Below, in pieces: positions 16,312 through 24,621 of a DNA stretch of 38,808 nt. This DNA comes from Thermoleophilia bacterium UBA6103 (GTDB taxonomy: Bacteria > Actinomycetota > Thermoleophilia > UBA2241), in NCBI GenBank assembly GCA_002423545.1, contig DIWP01000028.1, forward strand, positions 1 through 38,808, given 5' to 3'. Within the stretch, counting starts at the first letter, position 1; the number at the start of each line of letters is the position of its first letter. The position numbers and the translations under genes were made by a program. The notes under the pieces are model-generated. The model was given only the letters and a program-made list of their open reading frames with translations, was not told where the DNA came from and ran no database searches.

Positions 16312-18551
16312 GTGCCGTAGAGATGCCGTCCGCCAACGGACAGTCATCCGGCGACGGCGCCGCGCCGCGCGCCCTCGACGTCAGTGACCTCGAGGTCACC
16401 TTCCACCGCCGCGGCCGCCGGCTGCCGGTGCTCAAGGGCATCACCATGCACATCGAGCGCGGCGAGGCCTACGGGCTGGTCGGCGAATCGGGCTGCGGCA
16501 AGACGACCCTGGCGATGGCCGCGATGCGCTACCTGGCGGCCAACGGCACCATCGACGCCGGTAGGGTGCTCGTCGACGGCCAGGACGTCAGCGAACTCAG
16601 CGAAGAGGCGCTGCGCAAGTGGCGCGGCGGCAAGGTCTCGATGGTCTACCAGGACCCCACCCAGGCGCTCAGTCCCGCCATGCGCATCGGCGACCAGCTG
16701 GCCGAGGTCTACCGTTATCACGAGGGCACCGGCAAGACCGAGGCGATCGAGCGCGCCCGGGAGAGCCTGCGCCGGGTGGCCATCCCCGATCCGGAAGCCA
16801 CGCTGCACCGCTACCCGTTCGAGCTCTCCGGCGGCCAGCAGCAGCGGGTGGTCATCGCCATGGCCCTTTCGATCAACCCGCAGCTGCTCATCCTCGACGA
16901 GCCCACCACCGGCCTCGACGCGACGGTCGAGGCCGAGATCCTCGACCTCATCGAGGAGCTGCGCGGCCGCATCAACGCCGCCATCCTGCTGATCACCCAC
17001 AACCTCGGCCTGGTGGCCCGCCTCTGCGAGCGGGTCGGCGTCCTCTACGCCGGGCGACTGGTCGAGGAGGGCGCCGCGAAGCAGGTCTTCACCGACCCGC
17101 GGCACCCCTACACCATGGGACTGCTGCGTTGCGTGCCCCGCTTCGGCATGAACAAGACCGACGCGGCCCTGCAGACCATCCCCGGCACGCTGCCGGCCCT
17201 CGGCGAGCCGCTCAAGGGCTGCGTCTACTCGGCGCGCTGCCCGATGGCCAAGCCGGTCTGCGTGCGCCGCGAGCCCGATCTCTACGCCTGGCCGGGTGAC
17301 GGCGGCGCCAGGGGAGCGGCGGAAGCTGAGGCTCTACCGCCCGATCCCGCAGCCTACTCGCCCCATCACGCCAACCCCGTCGGCGAAGCGTCGCGCCACG
17401 TGCGCTGCTACTTCTCGCCGGACGTACCGGAGATGCCGGTGATGACCCCGGTCCTGGCGACCAGCCTCGAGGCCAGGGGCGCCACCGAAGGCAACGTGCT
17501 CAGCATCGAGAACGTGCAGCGCACGTTCAAAGACGGCCGCAAGAAGCTCACCGCCGTCAGCGACATCTCGCTCGAGCTCAAGCGCGGCGAGACCTTTGGC
17601 CTGGTCGGTGAGTCGGGCAGCGGCAAGACGACGCTGGCCAAGTGCGTCACCGGCCTCATCGCCCCCGACTCGGGCACCATCGAGTTCGAGGGCGGCCAGC
17701 TGCGACCGACCGCCGGCCGGCGTTCCAAGGACGCCCTGCGCGCCATCCAGATGGTCTTCCAGAACCCAGACTCGACGCTCAACCCGTCCTGGAGCACGCG
17801 CGCCATCCTCACCCGCGCCGTGCGCAAGCTGGGCGGCGCCGACCGCGCCTCGGTGCGCGGCAAGGTCGACAAGCTCTCGGCCGACGTGCGCGTCGAGCCA
17901 CGTTTCCTGCTGCAGAAGCCGCTCGACCTCTCCGGCGGTCAGAAACAGCGCATCGCCATCGCGCGCGCCTTCGCCGGCGACCCGACGCTGGTCATCTGCG
18001 ACGAACCGGCCTCGGCCCTCGACGTCTCGGTGCAGGCCAGCATCCTCAACCTGCTCGTCGAGCTGCAGACCAACGAGCACGTCTCCTACGTCTTCATCTC
18101 GCACGACCTCGCCGTGGTGCGCTACATCTCCGACCGCATCGGCGTGATGTACCTGGCCGAGCTCATCGAAGTCGGGGCGGCGGCCGAGGTCTTCAATCCG
18201 CCGCATCATCCCTATACGGAGGCGCTGCTCTCATCGATCCCGACGCTCGACTTCGACGACGCGCGGCAGCGCATCCCGTTGCGCGGCACCATGCCGAGCC
18301 TCAGCGAACCACCGTCGGGCTGCCGCTTCCACACCCGCTGCCACCGGCTCCTCGGCGATATCTGCCGGGAGCAGGAGCCGCCGCTCCAGGAAGCCGTGTC
18401 GGGACACACCTACAAGTGCCACATCCCGCCGAACGAGCTGCTGGTGCTGCAGACCGAGACGGCTGCCGCGGCCGGGAGGGGTTCCGCGGCGGACGCCGCC
18501 GAGCCTCAGAGCATCGGCGCTTCCGACCTGTCCGCGCCGGCGGAGGTGTAA
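16308..18551 (+). CDS. fused double ABC ATPase (DppD-DppF type)
   Basis: A 747-residue protein joining the two ATPases that are usually separate subunits in this importer class. Domain 1 has Walker A GESGCGKT (residues 59-66), LSGGQQQRVVIAMAL, LLILDEPTTGLD and a switch histidine in LLITHNLG. A C-terminal oligopeptide-transporter tail follows, with cysteines in GCVYSARCPMAKPVC, the spacing linked to a [4Fe-4S] site in some DppD proteins. Domain 2 begins near residue 395 and has GESGSGKTT, LSGGQKQRIAIARAF, VICDEPASALD and ISHDLAVV, with its own tail. Both halves look catalytically intact. It energises the two permeases upstream and may also serve the two orphan binding proteins (inference). It ends in TAA. 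Confidence 0.93.
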   Translation: MSAVEMPSANGQSSGDGAAPRALDVSDLEVTFHRRGRRLPVLKGITMHIERGEAYGLVGESGCGKTTLAMAAMRYLAANGTIDAGRVLVDGQDVSELSEEALRKWRGGKVSMVYQDPTQALSPAMRIGDQLAEVYRYHEGTGKTEAIERARESLRRVAIPDPEATLHRYPFELSGGQQQRVVIAMALSINPQLLILDEPTTGLDATVEAEILDLIEELRGRINAAILLITHNLGLVARLCERVGVLYAGRLVEEGAAKQVFTDPRHPYTMGLLRCVPRFGMNKTDAALQTIPGTLPALGEPLKGCVYSARCPMAKPVCVRREPDLYAWPGDGGARGAAEAEALPPDPAAYSPHHANPVGEASRHVRCYFSPDVPEMPVMTPVLATSLEARGATEGNVLSIENVQRTFKDGRKKLTAVSDISLELKRGETFGLVGESGSGKTTLAKCVTGLIAPDSGTIEFEGGQLRPTAGRRSKDALRAIQMVFQNPDSTLNPSWSTRAILTRAVRKLGGADRASVRGKVDKLSADVRVEPRFLLQKPLDLSGGQKQRIAIARAFAGDPTLVICDEPASALDVSVQASILNLLVELQTNEHVSYVFISHDLAVVRYISDRIGVMYLAELIEVGAAAEVFNPPHHPYTEALLSSIPTLDFDDARQRIPLRGTMPSLSEPPSGCRFHTRCHRLLGDICREQEPPLQEAVSGHTYKCHIPPNELLVLQTETAAAAGRGSAADAAEPQSIGASDLSAPAEV

Positions 18552-18617
18552 GTCACAGCCGAGGTCGTCTCAACCGCCCGGCTCGCTGCTCCACACCGAC
18601 CAGACCGTCGCGGACCG

Positions 18618-19706
18618 TCACCGGCGCAGCTCAGCGATCATGCCGGCCAACTCCTCGATGACGGCGACGCCGTCGTCGATGACGGCCACATCGGCGTTGG
18701 CGACGATCGGCGCCCGCTCATCGGTGTTGACGGCGACGATGAGGCCCGCCCCCTCTATGCCCCAGTGCAGGGCGGCCGCCCCCGACGCCCCCACGACGAT
18801 GCAGAGGTCGGGCGCGGTGCGCGTGCCCGACACGCCGATGAGGCGGTCCATCGGCGCCCATGCGTTCATCACCACCGGCCGGCTGACGGCCAGGTCCGCT
18901 CCCGCACGCGTGGCAGCGGCAGCGATGCGTGCCACGCCCTCACGACTCCCGGCGCCATAGCCGGCGACCACCACGAACCGGCTGCCGGCCAGATCGCCGG
19001 TCTCCGGCGGCGGTCCGAGCTCGACGTCCCGGAACCGGCGATCGACCGTCCTGCCCGTCTCATCCGCTTCAGACAGGACGCGATGCCCCCCCGCGCTCAG
19101 GGCGCCGCCGGCGGATCTGTCGCCGGTCTCGACGGTGGATCCCTCGCCGGGCTTGCCGGTCGATCCCTCGCCGGGCTTGCCGGTGGATCCCTCGCCGGGC
19201 TTGCCGGTGTCGGGGCCTGCCTCGCCGGCCCCGCCGGCGCACGCCCAGCCCGCGTCGATGCTCACGCACCAAGGGCGCGCGCGCAGCTCGAATCGTCCCG
19301 TCATGTGATTGGAGTAGACCGGCCGCCTGCAGACGAGGCGTCCCGCCTCAGCCTGCGCATGCAGCACGTCGGTCAGCACGGCGCCGCCACAGCGACAGGC
19401 GATGCGCGTGGCCAGTTCCGGGCCCGCGCCGCCGGCCAGCAGGAGCAGTGAGACGTCGCCGGCGCGCGCCATCTCGGCGATGACCCCGGCCGCCGTGTCG
19501 GGGCAGCTCGCGGCCATCTTGACGAGCCGCACATCGCGCGTCGGCGACAGCTCGATCAGCCGCTCGCGCCCATCATCGGCGCGATAGAGGACCACGGTCT
19601 CGTCGACTGCCGCGCCGGTCAGCCCATCGCGCAGGAACGCGTCGAGGGCGCCGGCCTGAGCCGCGGCGCTCCCGAGGGTCCCGTCGATCACTGCCATCGC
19701 TCTCAC
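18618..19706 (-). CDS. etfA: electron transfer flavoprotein alpha subunit (EtfA/FixB family)
   Basis: A 362-residue ETF alpha-type protein. The N-terminal domain (about residues 1-130) contacts the beta subunit, and the C-terminal FAD domain (about residues 225-360) shows VVVAGYGAGS, SRPVVMNAW, VVGASGAAALHWGIEGAG and VAVNTDERAPI. The usual Q-H before the flavin loop is replaced by A-L-H-W. A linker at residues 167-190 holds three perfect copies of the octapeptide TGKPGEGS, which is not a family feature. Translation starts at GTG 19706, overlapping the etfB stop (GTGA), or at ATG 19697. With etfB it would carry electrons from the FAD-linked oxidase of the same operon to the quinone pool. Confidence 0.85.
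   Translation of the reverse strand: MRAMAVIDGTLGSAAAQAGALDAFLRDGLTGAAVDETVVLYRADDGRERLIELSPTRDVRLVKMAASCPDTAAGVIAEMARAGDVSLLLLAGGAGPELATRIACRCGGAVLTDVLHAQAEAGRLVCRRPVYSNHMTGRFELRARPWCVSIDAGWACAGGAGEAGPDTGKPGEGSTGKPGEGSTGKPGEGSTVETGDRSAGGALSAGGHRVLSEADETGRTVDRRFRDVELGPPPETGDLAGSRFVVVAGYGAGSREGVARIAAAATRAGADLAVSRPVVMNAWAPMDRLIGVSGTRTAPDLCIVVGASGAAALHWGIEGAGLIVAVNTDERAPIVANADVAVIDDGVAVIEELAGMIAELRR
19137..19208 (-). repeat. 24-base tandem repeat (three copies) inside etfA
   Basis: Three consecutive 24-base units (19137-19160, 19161-19184, 19185-19208), identical apart from one base in the middle copy, encode the octapeptide TGKPGEGS in the linker of the ETF alpha protein. A change of one unit keeps the frame, so the linker length can vary by eight residues at a time. 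Confidence 0.85.
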
Positions 19707-20542
19707 AGGCGCTCGATCACCGCCCTCAGATGGTCATCGAGCAGGTGCCGCGCCTTCTCGTGCGGCGTCTCACCGCCGACGACGACCCCCGCCCTCGCCC
19801 GCCGGACGGCCTCGAGGCCGATCAGGCCGGCCGGCTCGCGCTCCAGCAGAAGGTCGATGTCGATGCCCAGATCCGCGGCACGCAGCACGTCGACGAGCAC
19901 ATCCCGCCGGGCGAGCCGGTCCCGCAGCGTCGGCACGCGCAGGCGCGAGACCACAGCGTTCCCCACGGCCAGCACACAGGGAGGCCGCACCGTGACTCGC
20001 AGCAGACAGTCGTCGGCGAGGCAGGTCACGCGCAGATCGTCACCGGACAGCGCCTCGATCTCGACCACCTGCGAGAGGCACGGCCATCCCAGCGTCTCGG
20101 CAACGCGGAAGGGCACCGTGCCTCCATCGCCGGGCCCGCTGCGGCAGCCGAGCAGCAGCACATCGCCGCCGTCGGAATCGTGCGCGCAGGCCGCCAGGAT
20201 CGACGCCACGGCGGCCGGCGCAAAGTCCACATCCGCTCCGACGTCCACGCGCGCCGCGCGACCATAGCCCAGGGCGAGCAGCGTCGTGAGGAAAGGCTCC
20301 ACCTGACTCCCGCCTATCGACACGGCGCTGAGCTGCGGTTCGACGAAGGAGCGGCCGGCCGCCGCATCGCGCAGGCGCAGCGCCAGCTCCAGGGCGCTCT
20401 CGTCGAAGCAGTTGAGGAGGCGCGGGACGTACCGGGTCTCGACGCCGGCCCCGTCCGCCAGGTTCCCCTCGCCGGCGATCCAGTCCGCCTCCCGCAACGA
20501 CTCGAAGTCCGGCGTCACCTTGAAGCCGACCAGTATCCGCAT
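19703..20542 (-). CDS. etfB: electron transfer flavoprotein beta subunit (EtfB/FixA family)
   Basis: A 279-residue ETF beta-type protein. Landmarks are MRILVGFKVTPD at the N-terminus, LLNCFDESALELALRLRD (the family's D-E-x-A-L-E-x-A region), the nucleotide-loop region around LLLGCRSGPGDGGTVPFRVAETLGWP and the C-terminal RRARAG segment. ATG 20542 is chosen because the FixA start pattern begins there and a GGAG lies upstream; the open frame extends 15 codons further. It overlaps etfA by four bases and lies about 100 bases after the FAD oxidase gene. Pairing with a flavin oxidase rather than an acyl-CoA dehydrogenase suggests a hydroxyacid- or polyol-oxidising ETF branch. Confidence 0.85.
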   Translation of the reverse strand: MRILVGFKVTPDFESLREADWIAGEGNLADGAGVETRYVPRLLNCFDESALELALRLRDAAAGRSFVEPQLSAVSIGGSQVEPFLTTLLALGYGRAARVDVGADVDFAPAAVASILAACAHDSDGGDVLLLGCRSGPGDGGTVPFRVAETLGWPCLSQVVEIEALSGDDLRVTCLADDCLLRVTVRPPCVLAVGNAVVSRLRVPTLRDRLARRDVLVDVLRAADLGIDIDLLLEREPAGLIGLEAVRRARAGVVVGGETPHEKARHLLDDHLRAVIERL

Positions 20543-20646
20543 CGGCCTCACTCCACCCCGTCTCCCGCGGGCACACGCCTCACGCACCGGTCAGCTCCGC
20601 ACACCCTGTCCTCCCGCGTCCCGCTCCTCACCTTCCCGGAGCGTCG

Positions 20647-22089
20647 TCAGATCGGGAAGATGGTCCCCTTGTTCATGATGCCGCTGGGATCGAACGCTTG
20701 CTTGAGCGTCTCGAGCATGTAGTAGGACGACCCGTACTCGTCCTTGACCCACGGTGCCCGCGCCTTGCCCATCCCATGGTGGTGGACGATCGACCCGCCA
20801 CGCTTGAGCGTCTCTTCGCAGATGATGCTGATGATCGGCAGGTAGTATTTCGTCGTCTCTTCTTCCGGTCCCACGCCGACGACGTTGAAGAAGTAGTTGA
20901 AGTACATGTTGGTGCCGTTGATGTAGCTGTGGGAGGAGTGACCGCCCATCATCGTGATGTCGGGTATCTCGGCGACGATGCGGTCGCGGGCCGCCGCGTA
21001 GATCTCTCCGATCGAGCTCCAATCGGCGGAGATCTCGGTGGTGCGGTTCACGTTGCGTGTCTGGCGGATGCGCTCGTCTTCGGCGATGATCTTGTCCGGA
21101 CCCCAGCAGAGGTCGTTGAACCACGTCTCGATGTAGGCGCTGTCGACCTGCGTGCACTCGGGGTACGTGTCGACGATGGCCTGGATGCCGTCGGCCGTGG
21201 CCCGGGAGATGCCGGGCGGACCCTCGGCCATGAACAGCAGGACGCAGTCGTCATCGGCGGCGAAGTGCGAGAAGTGCAGGCCGGCGTCGCCGGGATCGTA
21301 CAGACGCGCCACCGACGGCTTGAAGCCGCTCACCATGACCTCGCGCAAGGCCTCGAAGCCGGTCGTCATGCTCTTGAGCGTCCAGCCGAGGAACCTGTTG
21401 CTCTCGGGGAAGTACGGGAACAGCTTCACCGTGACCTCGGTGATGAAGCAGAGGGCACCCTCGTTGCCGATGACGACGTGACGGATGTCGGGACCGGCAG
21501 CGCGGCGAGGGACGTTCTTGATGCGGCAGATCTGCCCGTTCGGGAAGACCGCCTCGAGCCCCACCACCATGTCCTCGATGCCGCCATACAACGTGGAGAA
21601 CTGACCGATACTGCGTGTCGCGACCAGTCCGCCGAGGTGGGCCACCGGTTTGGACTGCGGCGAGTGGCCGGTGGTGAGGCCCAGCTCGCGGGCGCGGTCT
21701 TCGAGCGCCTGCAGCGGCACGCCGCACTGCACGGTCGCCTGCATGTTGCAGGCGTCGACGTCGATGATGCGGTCCATCGGCGAGCCGTCGAGGATCACCG
21801 AGTCCGGCACGGCGCTCTCCAGTCCGCCCTCGGTGGCCGTGGCTCCCGTACGTGGGATGACGTTGACGCCCTGCTCGTCGGCCCAGCGCAGCAGCTCGGC
21901 GGCCATCTCGGTGCTCTGGACCATGACCACCGCGGCCGGGACCGGCATGGTGTGCACGTCGAAGATGTTCTGCAGCTTGCGGAAGTTGTCGACGCTGCTC
22001 TGGACGAGGACCTGCTCGTCGGTCACAACGTGCTCGGGGCCGACGATGTGCTGCAACCCCTCGACGATGGCCTCTCTGCTCAAGCTCAT
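20647..22089 (-). CDS. FAD-linked oxidase, alkyldihydroxyacetonephosphate synthase-like
   Basis: A 480-residue flavoenzyme of the VAO/GlcD fold. The N-terminal FAD_binding_4 domain (about residues 45-190) has PRTGATATEGG and LGGLVATRSIGQFSTLYGG. The C-terminal FAD-oxidase domain carries SIVHHHGMGKAR with three histidines at 436-438. The triple-His plus GxGK motif is the hallmark of alkyl-dihydroxyacetonephosphate synthase and its bacterial relatives rather than of lactate or glycolate oxidases. ATG 22089 has AAAAGGAA about 7 bases upstream. In an operon with an FGGY kinase, an SDR and ETF it more likely acts as a dehydrogenase on a phosphorylated polyol or hydroxyacid, with ETF as acceptor (inference). 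Ether-lipid synthesis is the alternative. The upstream kinase gene stops with TAG in this same frame, 13 sense codons before the ATG. Confidence 0.82.
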   Translation of the reverse strand: MSLSREAIVEGLQHIVGPEHVVTDEQVLVQSSVDNFRKLQNIFDVHTMPVPAAVVMVQSTEMAAELLRWADEQGVNVIPRTGATATEGGLESAVPDSVILDGSPMDRIIDVDACNMQATVQCGVPLQALEDRARELGLTTGHSPQSKPVAHLGGLVATRSIGQFSTLYGGIEDMVVGLEAVFPNGQICRIKNVPRRAAGPDIRHVVIGNEGALCFITEVTVKLFPYFPESNRFLGWTLKSMTTGFEALREVMVSGFKPSVARLYDPGDAGLHFSHFAADDDCVLLFMAEGPPGISRATADGIQAIVDTYPECTQVDSAYIETWFNDLCWGPDKIIAEDERIRQTRNVNRTTEISADWSSIGEIYAAARDRIVAEIPDITMMGGHSSHSYINGTNMYFNYFFNVVGVGPEEETTKYYLPIISIICEETLKRGGSIVHHHGMGKARAPWVKDEYGSSYYMLETLKQAFDPSGIMNKGTIFPI

Positions 22090-22128
22090 GGTGACGTTCC
22101 TTTTCGTGCTGGCGAGGTGCGTCGGGCT

Positions 22129-23625
22129 CTAGTGGAAGATGGGATAGGACCGCTCAAGGATACCGTCAGTGTGGTCGCGGATGGTCCAGTAGATGGGAGC
22201 GTTCATGCTGCGGTAGAGGTCGCTGGTGGCAGCGTCGGGGGCAAAGGTCTCGCGGTGCCCCGAAGCCATGGCCTTCGCCGCCGTCTCGAAGTCCGGATAG
22301 GCACCGGTGGCGACCGCGGCGCAGATGGCGGCGCCCAGGCTGGCACCGCTGCCGCCGGTGCTGCGCGAGGCCGGCAGGCCGAACACGTCGGCGAAGATGC
22401 GCATGAAGAGCGGGCTGTTGGACCCGCCGCCCGAGACCACGATGCGGTCGAGCGCGATGCCGAGTTCGGCGCACATGGCGTCGACGTTGTTCTTCATCGA
22501 GAGCGCGATGGCCTCGAGGATGGAGCGGTAGACGTGACCCCGGGTGTGGCGGGCGTCAAAGCCCAGCATGATGCCTTTGCGGAACGGCTTGTCGGTGGGC
22601 GCCAGCCAGTCGAGCACGGTCATGAGGCCGTCGCTGCCAGCCGGCACATGGTCGGCCTCGCGCTCGAGGTAGAGCTCGCGCGTGATGCCCTCGGCCGTCG
22701 CGGCCGCCGCCAGCTCGGGGCCGAGCAGATCGAGGAACCAGCTGAGCGTCCACATGCCGCGCCGGATGCCGTGACTCTCGTAGAGATAGCGCCCGGGGAC
22801 GCACGAGAAGTTGGTCCAGAACGCCTCAGGGGTCTTCCGGTTGTCGTGACCGTGGACCATCGAGGCGATGTAGGTACCCAGGGAGATGAGCGCCGTGCGC
22901 TCGTCGAGAGACCCCGAGCCGAGCGCCTCCACCGCCTTGTCGTTGGCTGTGGTGACCACCGGTAAACCCTGCGGGATGCCGGTCGCGGCCGCCGCCTGTG
23001 GCGTGACGTAGCCGGCGACGTCACCCGGCATCTGCAGCTCCACCAGCAGCTCGCGCCGCATGTTGAACTGCGCCAGCAGGTCGGGATCGTCGCTCCACTT
23101 CCAGGTGTCGGTGTCTATCGGCCACTGCAGGATGATGTTGTTGGCGGCCGAGTCGCGGAAGGCGCCGGTGAAGCGGTGCGTCATGTACCCGGACGAGGTG
23201 GTGGCCCAGGCCAGCTCGGGATCGTCCGGCAGCCAGGGCTGGTAGGCGCGCGCGTCCATCCAGCTCATGACCGGCATGACCAGCGAGCCGTCGGCGCGCA
23301 GGAACGACTTGCAGCAGCGGATGGTGCAGAGGCCGACGCCGAGGATGTCGGCGGGATCGCCGGGGAATGCGGCCAGCGCCTCGCGGCTGGCCGCCGCGAT
23401 CGTCTCCCACAGGTCGTCGTCTGGGTGCAGCACGACACCCGGCCGCGGCCGACCGGTCGGGCGCAGCGTCTTCTGTGCCTGGCAGACGACGTCGCCCGCC
23501 AGATCGTAGATGACCACCTTGGAGCTCTGCGAGCCGCCGTCGATGCCGATGAGATACTTGCCGCTCACCGTGCGTGAGCCCTCTCCAACGGCATCGCCGG
23601 ATCCCGCGATGGCAGCGCCCGGCAT
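22129..23625 (-). CDS. FGGY-family carbohydrate kinase
   Basis: A 498-residue ATP-dependent kinase of the xylulokinase/glycerol kinase superfamily. FGGY_N has LIGIDGGSQSSKVVIYD and SWMDARA; FGGY_C has TALISLGTYIASM and the adenosine motif VVSGGGSNSPLFMRIFADVF, then GGSGASLGAA. It would phosphorylate a polyol or ketose in the cytosol. The start overlaps the SDR stop (TGATG), so translation is probably coupled; GTG 19 codons later also fits the fold. It ends in TAG, followed in frame by 13 sense codons and then the FAD-oxidase ATG. The SDR upstream and FAD oxidase downstream suggest a short oxidation-phosphorylation pathway. The specific substrate cannot be told. Confidence 0.88.
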   Translation of the reverse strand: MPGAAIAGSGDAVGEGSRTVSGKYLIGIDGGSQSSKVVIYDLAGDVVCQAQKTLRPTGRPRPGVVLHPDDDLWETIAAASREALAAFPGDPADILGVGLCTIRCCKSFLRADGSLVMPVMSWMDARAYQPWLPDDPELAWATTSSGYMTHRFTGAFRDSAANNIILQWPIDTDTWKWSDDPDLLAQFNMRRELLVELQMPGDVAGYVTPQAAAATGIPQGLPVVTTANDKAVEALGSGSLDERTALISLGTYIASMVHGHDNRKTPEAFWTNFSCVPGRYLYESHGIRRGMWTLSWFLDLLGPELAAAATAEGITRELYLEREADHVPAGSDGLMTVLDWLAPTDKPFRKGIMLGFDARHTRGHVYRSILEAIALSMKNNVDAMCAELGIALDRIVVSGGGSNSPLFMRIFADVFGLPASRSTGGSGASLGAAICAAVATGAYPDFETAAKAMASGHRETFAPDAATSDLYRSMNAPIYWTIRDHTDGILERSYPIFH

Positions 23626-24401
23626 CAGCGCACCAGATAGCCGCCGTCCACGACCAGGAGGTGGCCGTTGACGTAATCCGAGGCGCGGCCGGCCAGGAAG
23701 ACGACGGCGCCCATCAGGTCGAACGGCTCGCCCCAGCGGGCCGCCGGGATGTGGTCGAGGACACGCTGGTTGGTCACCGGATCGCTGCGCGTCTGCGTGG
23801 TGATCTCGGTGGCGTAGTAGCCGGGAGCGATGCCGTTCACCTGGATGCCGTGCTCGGCCAGTTCGTCACAGTAGGCCTTGGTGAACCCGGCGAGCCCGTG
23901 CTTGGTGGCCGCGTAGGCCGACGACCAGCGGCCACCGAGGAAGGAGAAGAGCGAGCAGATGTTGATGATCTTGCCGTGACGCTGCGGGACCATCACCTTG
24001 GCCGACTCGTACGCCATCTCGAAGGCCGCCGTGAGGTTCACGGCCACCGTGGCATCCCACTTCTCGCGGCCGAACTCCAGCACCTCGGCGAGCGGGCAGA
24101 CGCCGGCGCTGTTGACGAGGATGTCGAGCGAGCCGAGGCGATCGACGCAGTCGGCGACGATCCGCGCCGGGGCACCGGGCGCCGTGATGTCGGCGTCGAG
24201 GGACTCGTAGCGCCGACCCTCGGCCTCGACCAGCGCGCGAGTGGTGCCGTCGTCGGCGACCAAGCTGGGGACGAAGACGTCGGCGCCGGCCTTGGCGAGC
24301 GCCAGTGTGAACGCCTGCCCGAGCCCGGTGTTGCCGCCGGTCACGATGGCGCTCCTGCCCTCGAGGGAGAACAGGTCCATGGTGAAGTCGGTGATGTCCA
24401 T
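23625..24401 (-). CDS. short-chain dehydrogenase/reductase (classical SDR)
   Basis: A 258-residue NAD(P)-dependent oxidoreductase. Cofactor motif TGGNTGLG near residue 19, NSAG (the usual NNAG with Ser) and the catalytic pair in YAATK are present, with the family's C-terminal DGGYL. The overall pattern resembles 2-deoxy-D-gluconate / gluconate 5-dehydrogenase-type SDRs. ATG 24401 has GGGAGA about 10 bases upstream and removes an arginine-rich, unlikely N-terminal extension present in the longer open frame. It is the first gene of the operon leading to the kinase, FAD oxidase and ETF genes, with a good promoter about 110 bases upstream. Confidence 0.88.
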   Translation of the reverse strand: MDITDFTMDLFSLEGRSAIVTGGNTGLGQAFTLALAKAGADVFVPSLVADDGTTRALVEAEGRRYESLDADITAPGAPARIVADCVDRLGSLDILVNSAGVCPLAEVLEFGREKWDATVAVNLTAAFEMAYESAKVMVPQRHGKIINICSLFSFLGGRWSSAYAATKHGLAGFTKAYCDELAEHGIQVNGIAPGYYATEITTQTRSDPVTNQRVLDHIPAARWGEPFDLMGAVVFLAGRASDYVNGHLLVVDGGYLVR

Positions 24402-24507
24402 CTTGACGGTCTCCCTGGCCGCGGCCTCAGGTCCTGCGGGCCGGAGCCGGCAGCGACGTCGGCGGCCCGTCGTGGTGCGGCGGCGTCGCAGCGCCGCCGC
24501 AGGTTCG

Positions 24508-24536
24508 AGTATTCGACGAGATGTTCGCGAAGTCAA
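24508..24536 (-). promoter_or_regulatory. sigma70-type promoter of the SDR-kinase-oxidase-ETF operon
   Basis: On the minus strand TTGACT (24536-24531), a 17-base spacer and AATACT (24513-24508) form a clear promoter about 107 bases before the SDR ATG. Confidence 0.6.
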
Positions 24537-24552
24537 TCCCGCGAACGAACAT
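24521..24552. promoter_or_regulatory. inverted repeat overlapping the SDR operon promoter
   Basis: ATGTTCG (24521-24527) and CGAACAT (24546-24552) are perfect inverted arms with an 18-base spacer, bracketing the -35 element. An inner TTCGCGAA palindrome lies at 24524-24531. The position fits a repressor operator. The regulator is not identifiable. Confidence 0.4.
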
Positions 24553-24621
24553 TATCTCGCCCAGACGTCCTCAGTTGAAAGGAATGTCTGTGATTGCGGG
24601 GTCACACGCCCCGATGAGCGG

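Noticed and set aside
20698..22965. A 755-codon plus-strand open frame opposite the FAD oxidase and kinase
   Set aside because: Shadow of two genes with full family motifs on the other strand; low-complexity composition with no recognisable domain. The same applies to 7827-9557 and 32703-34514.
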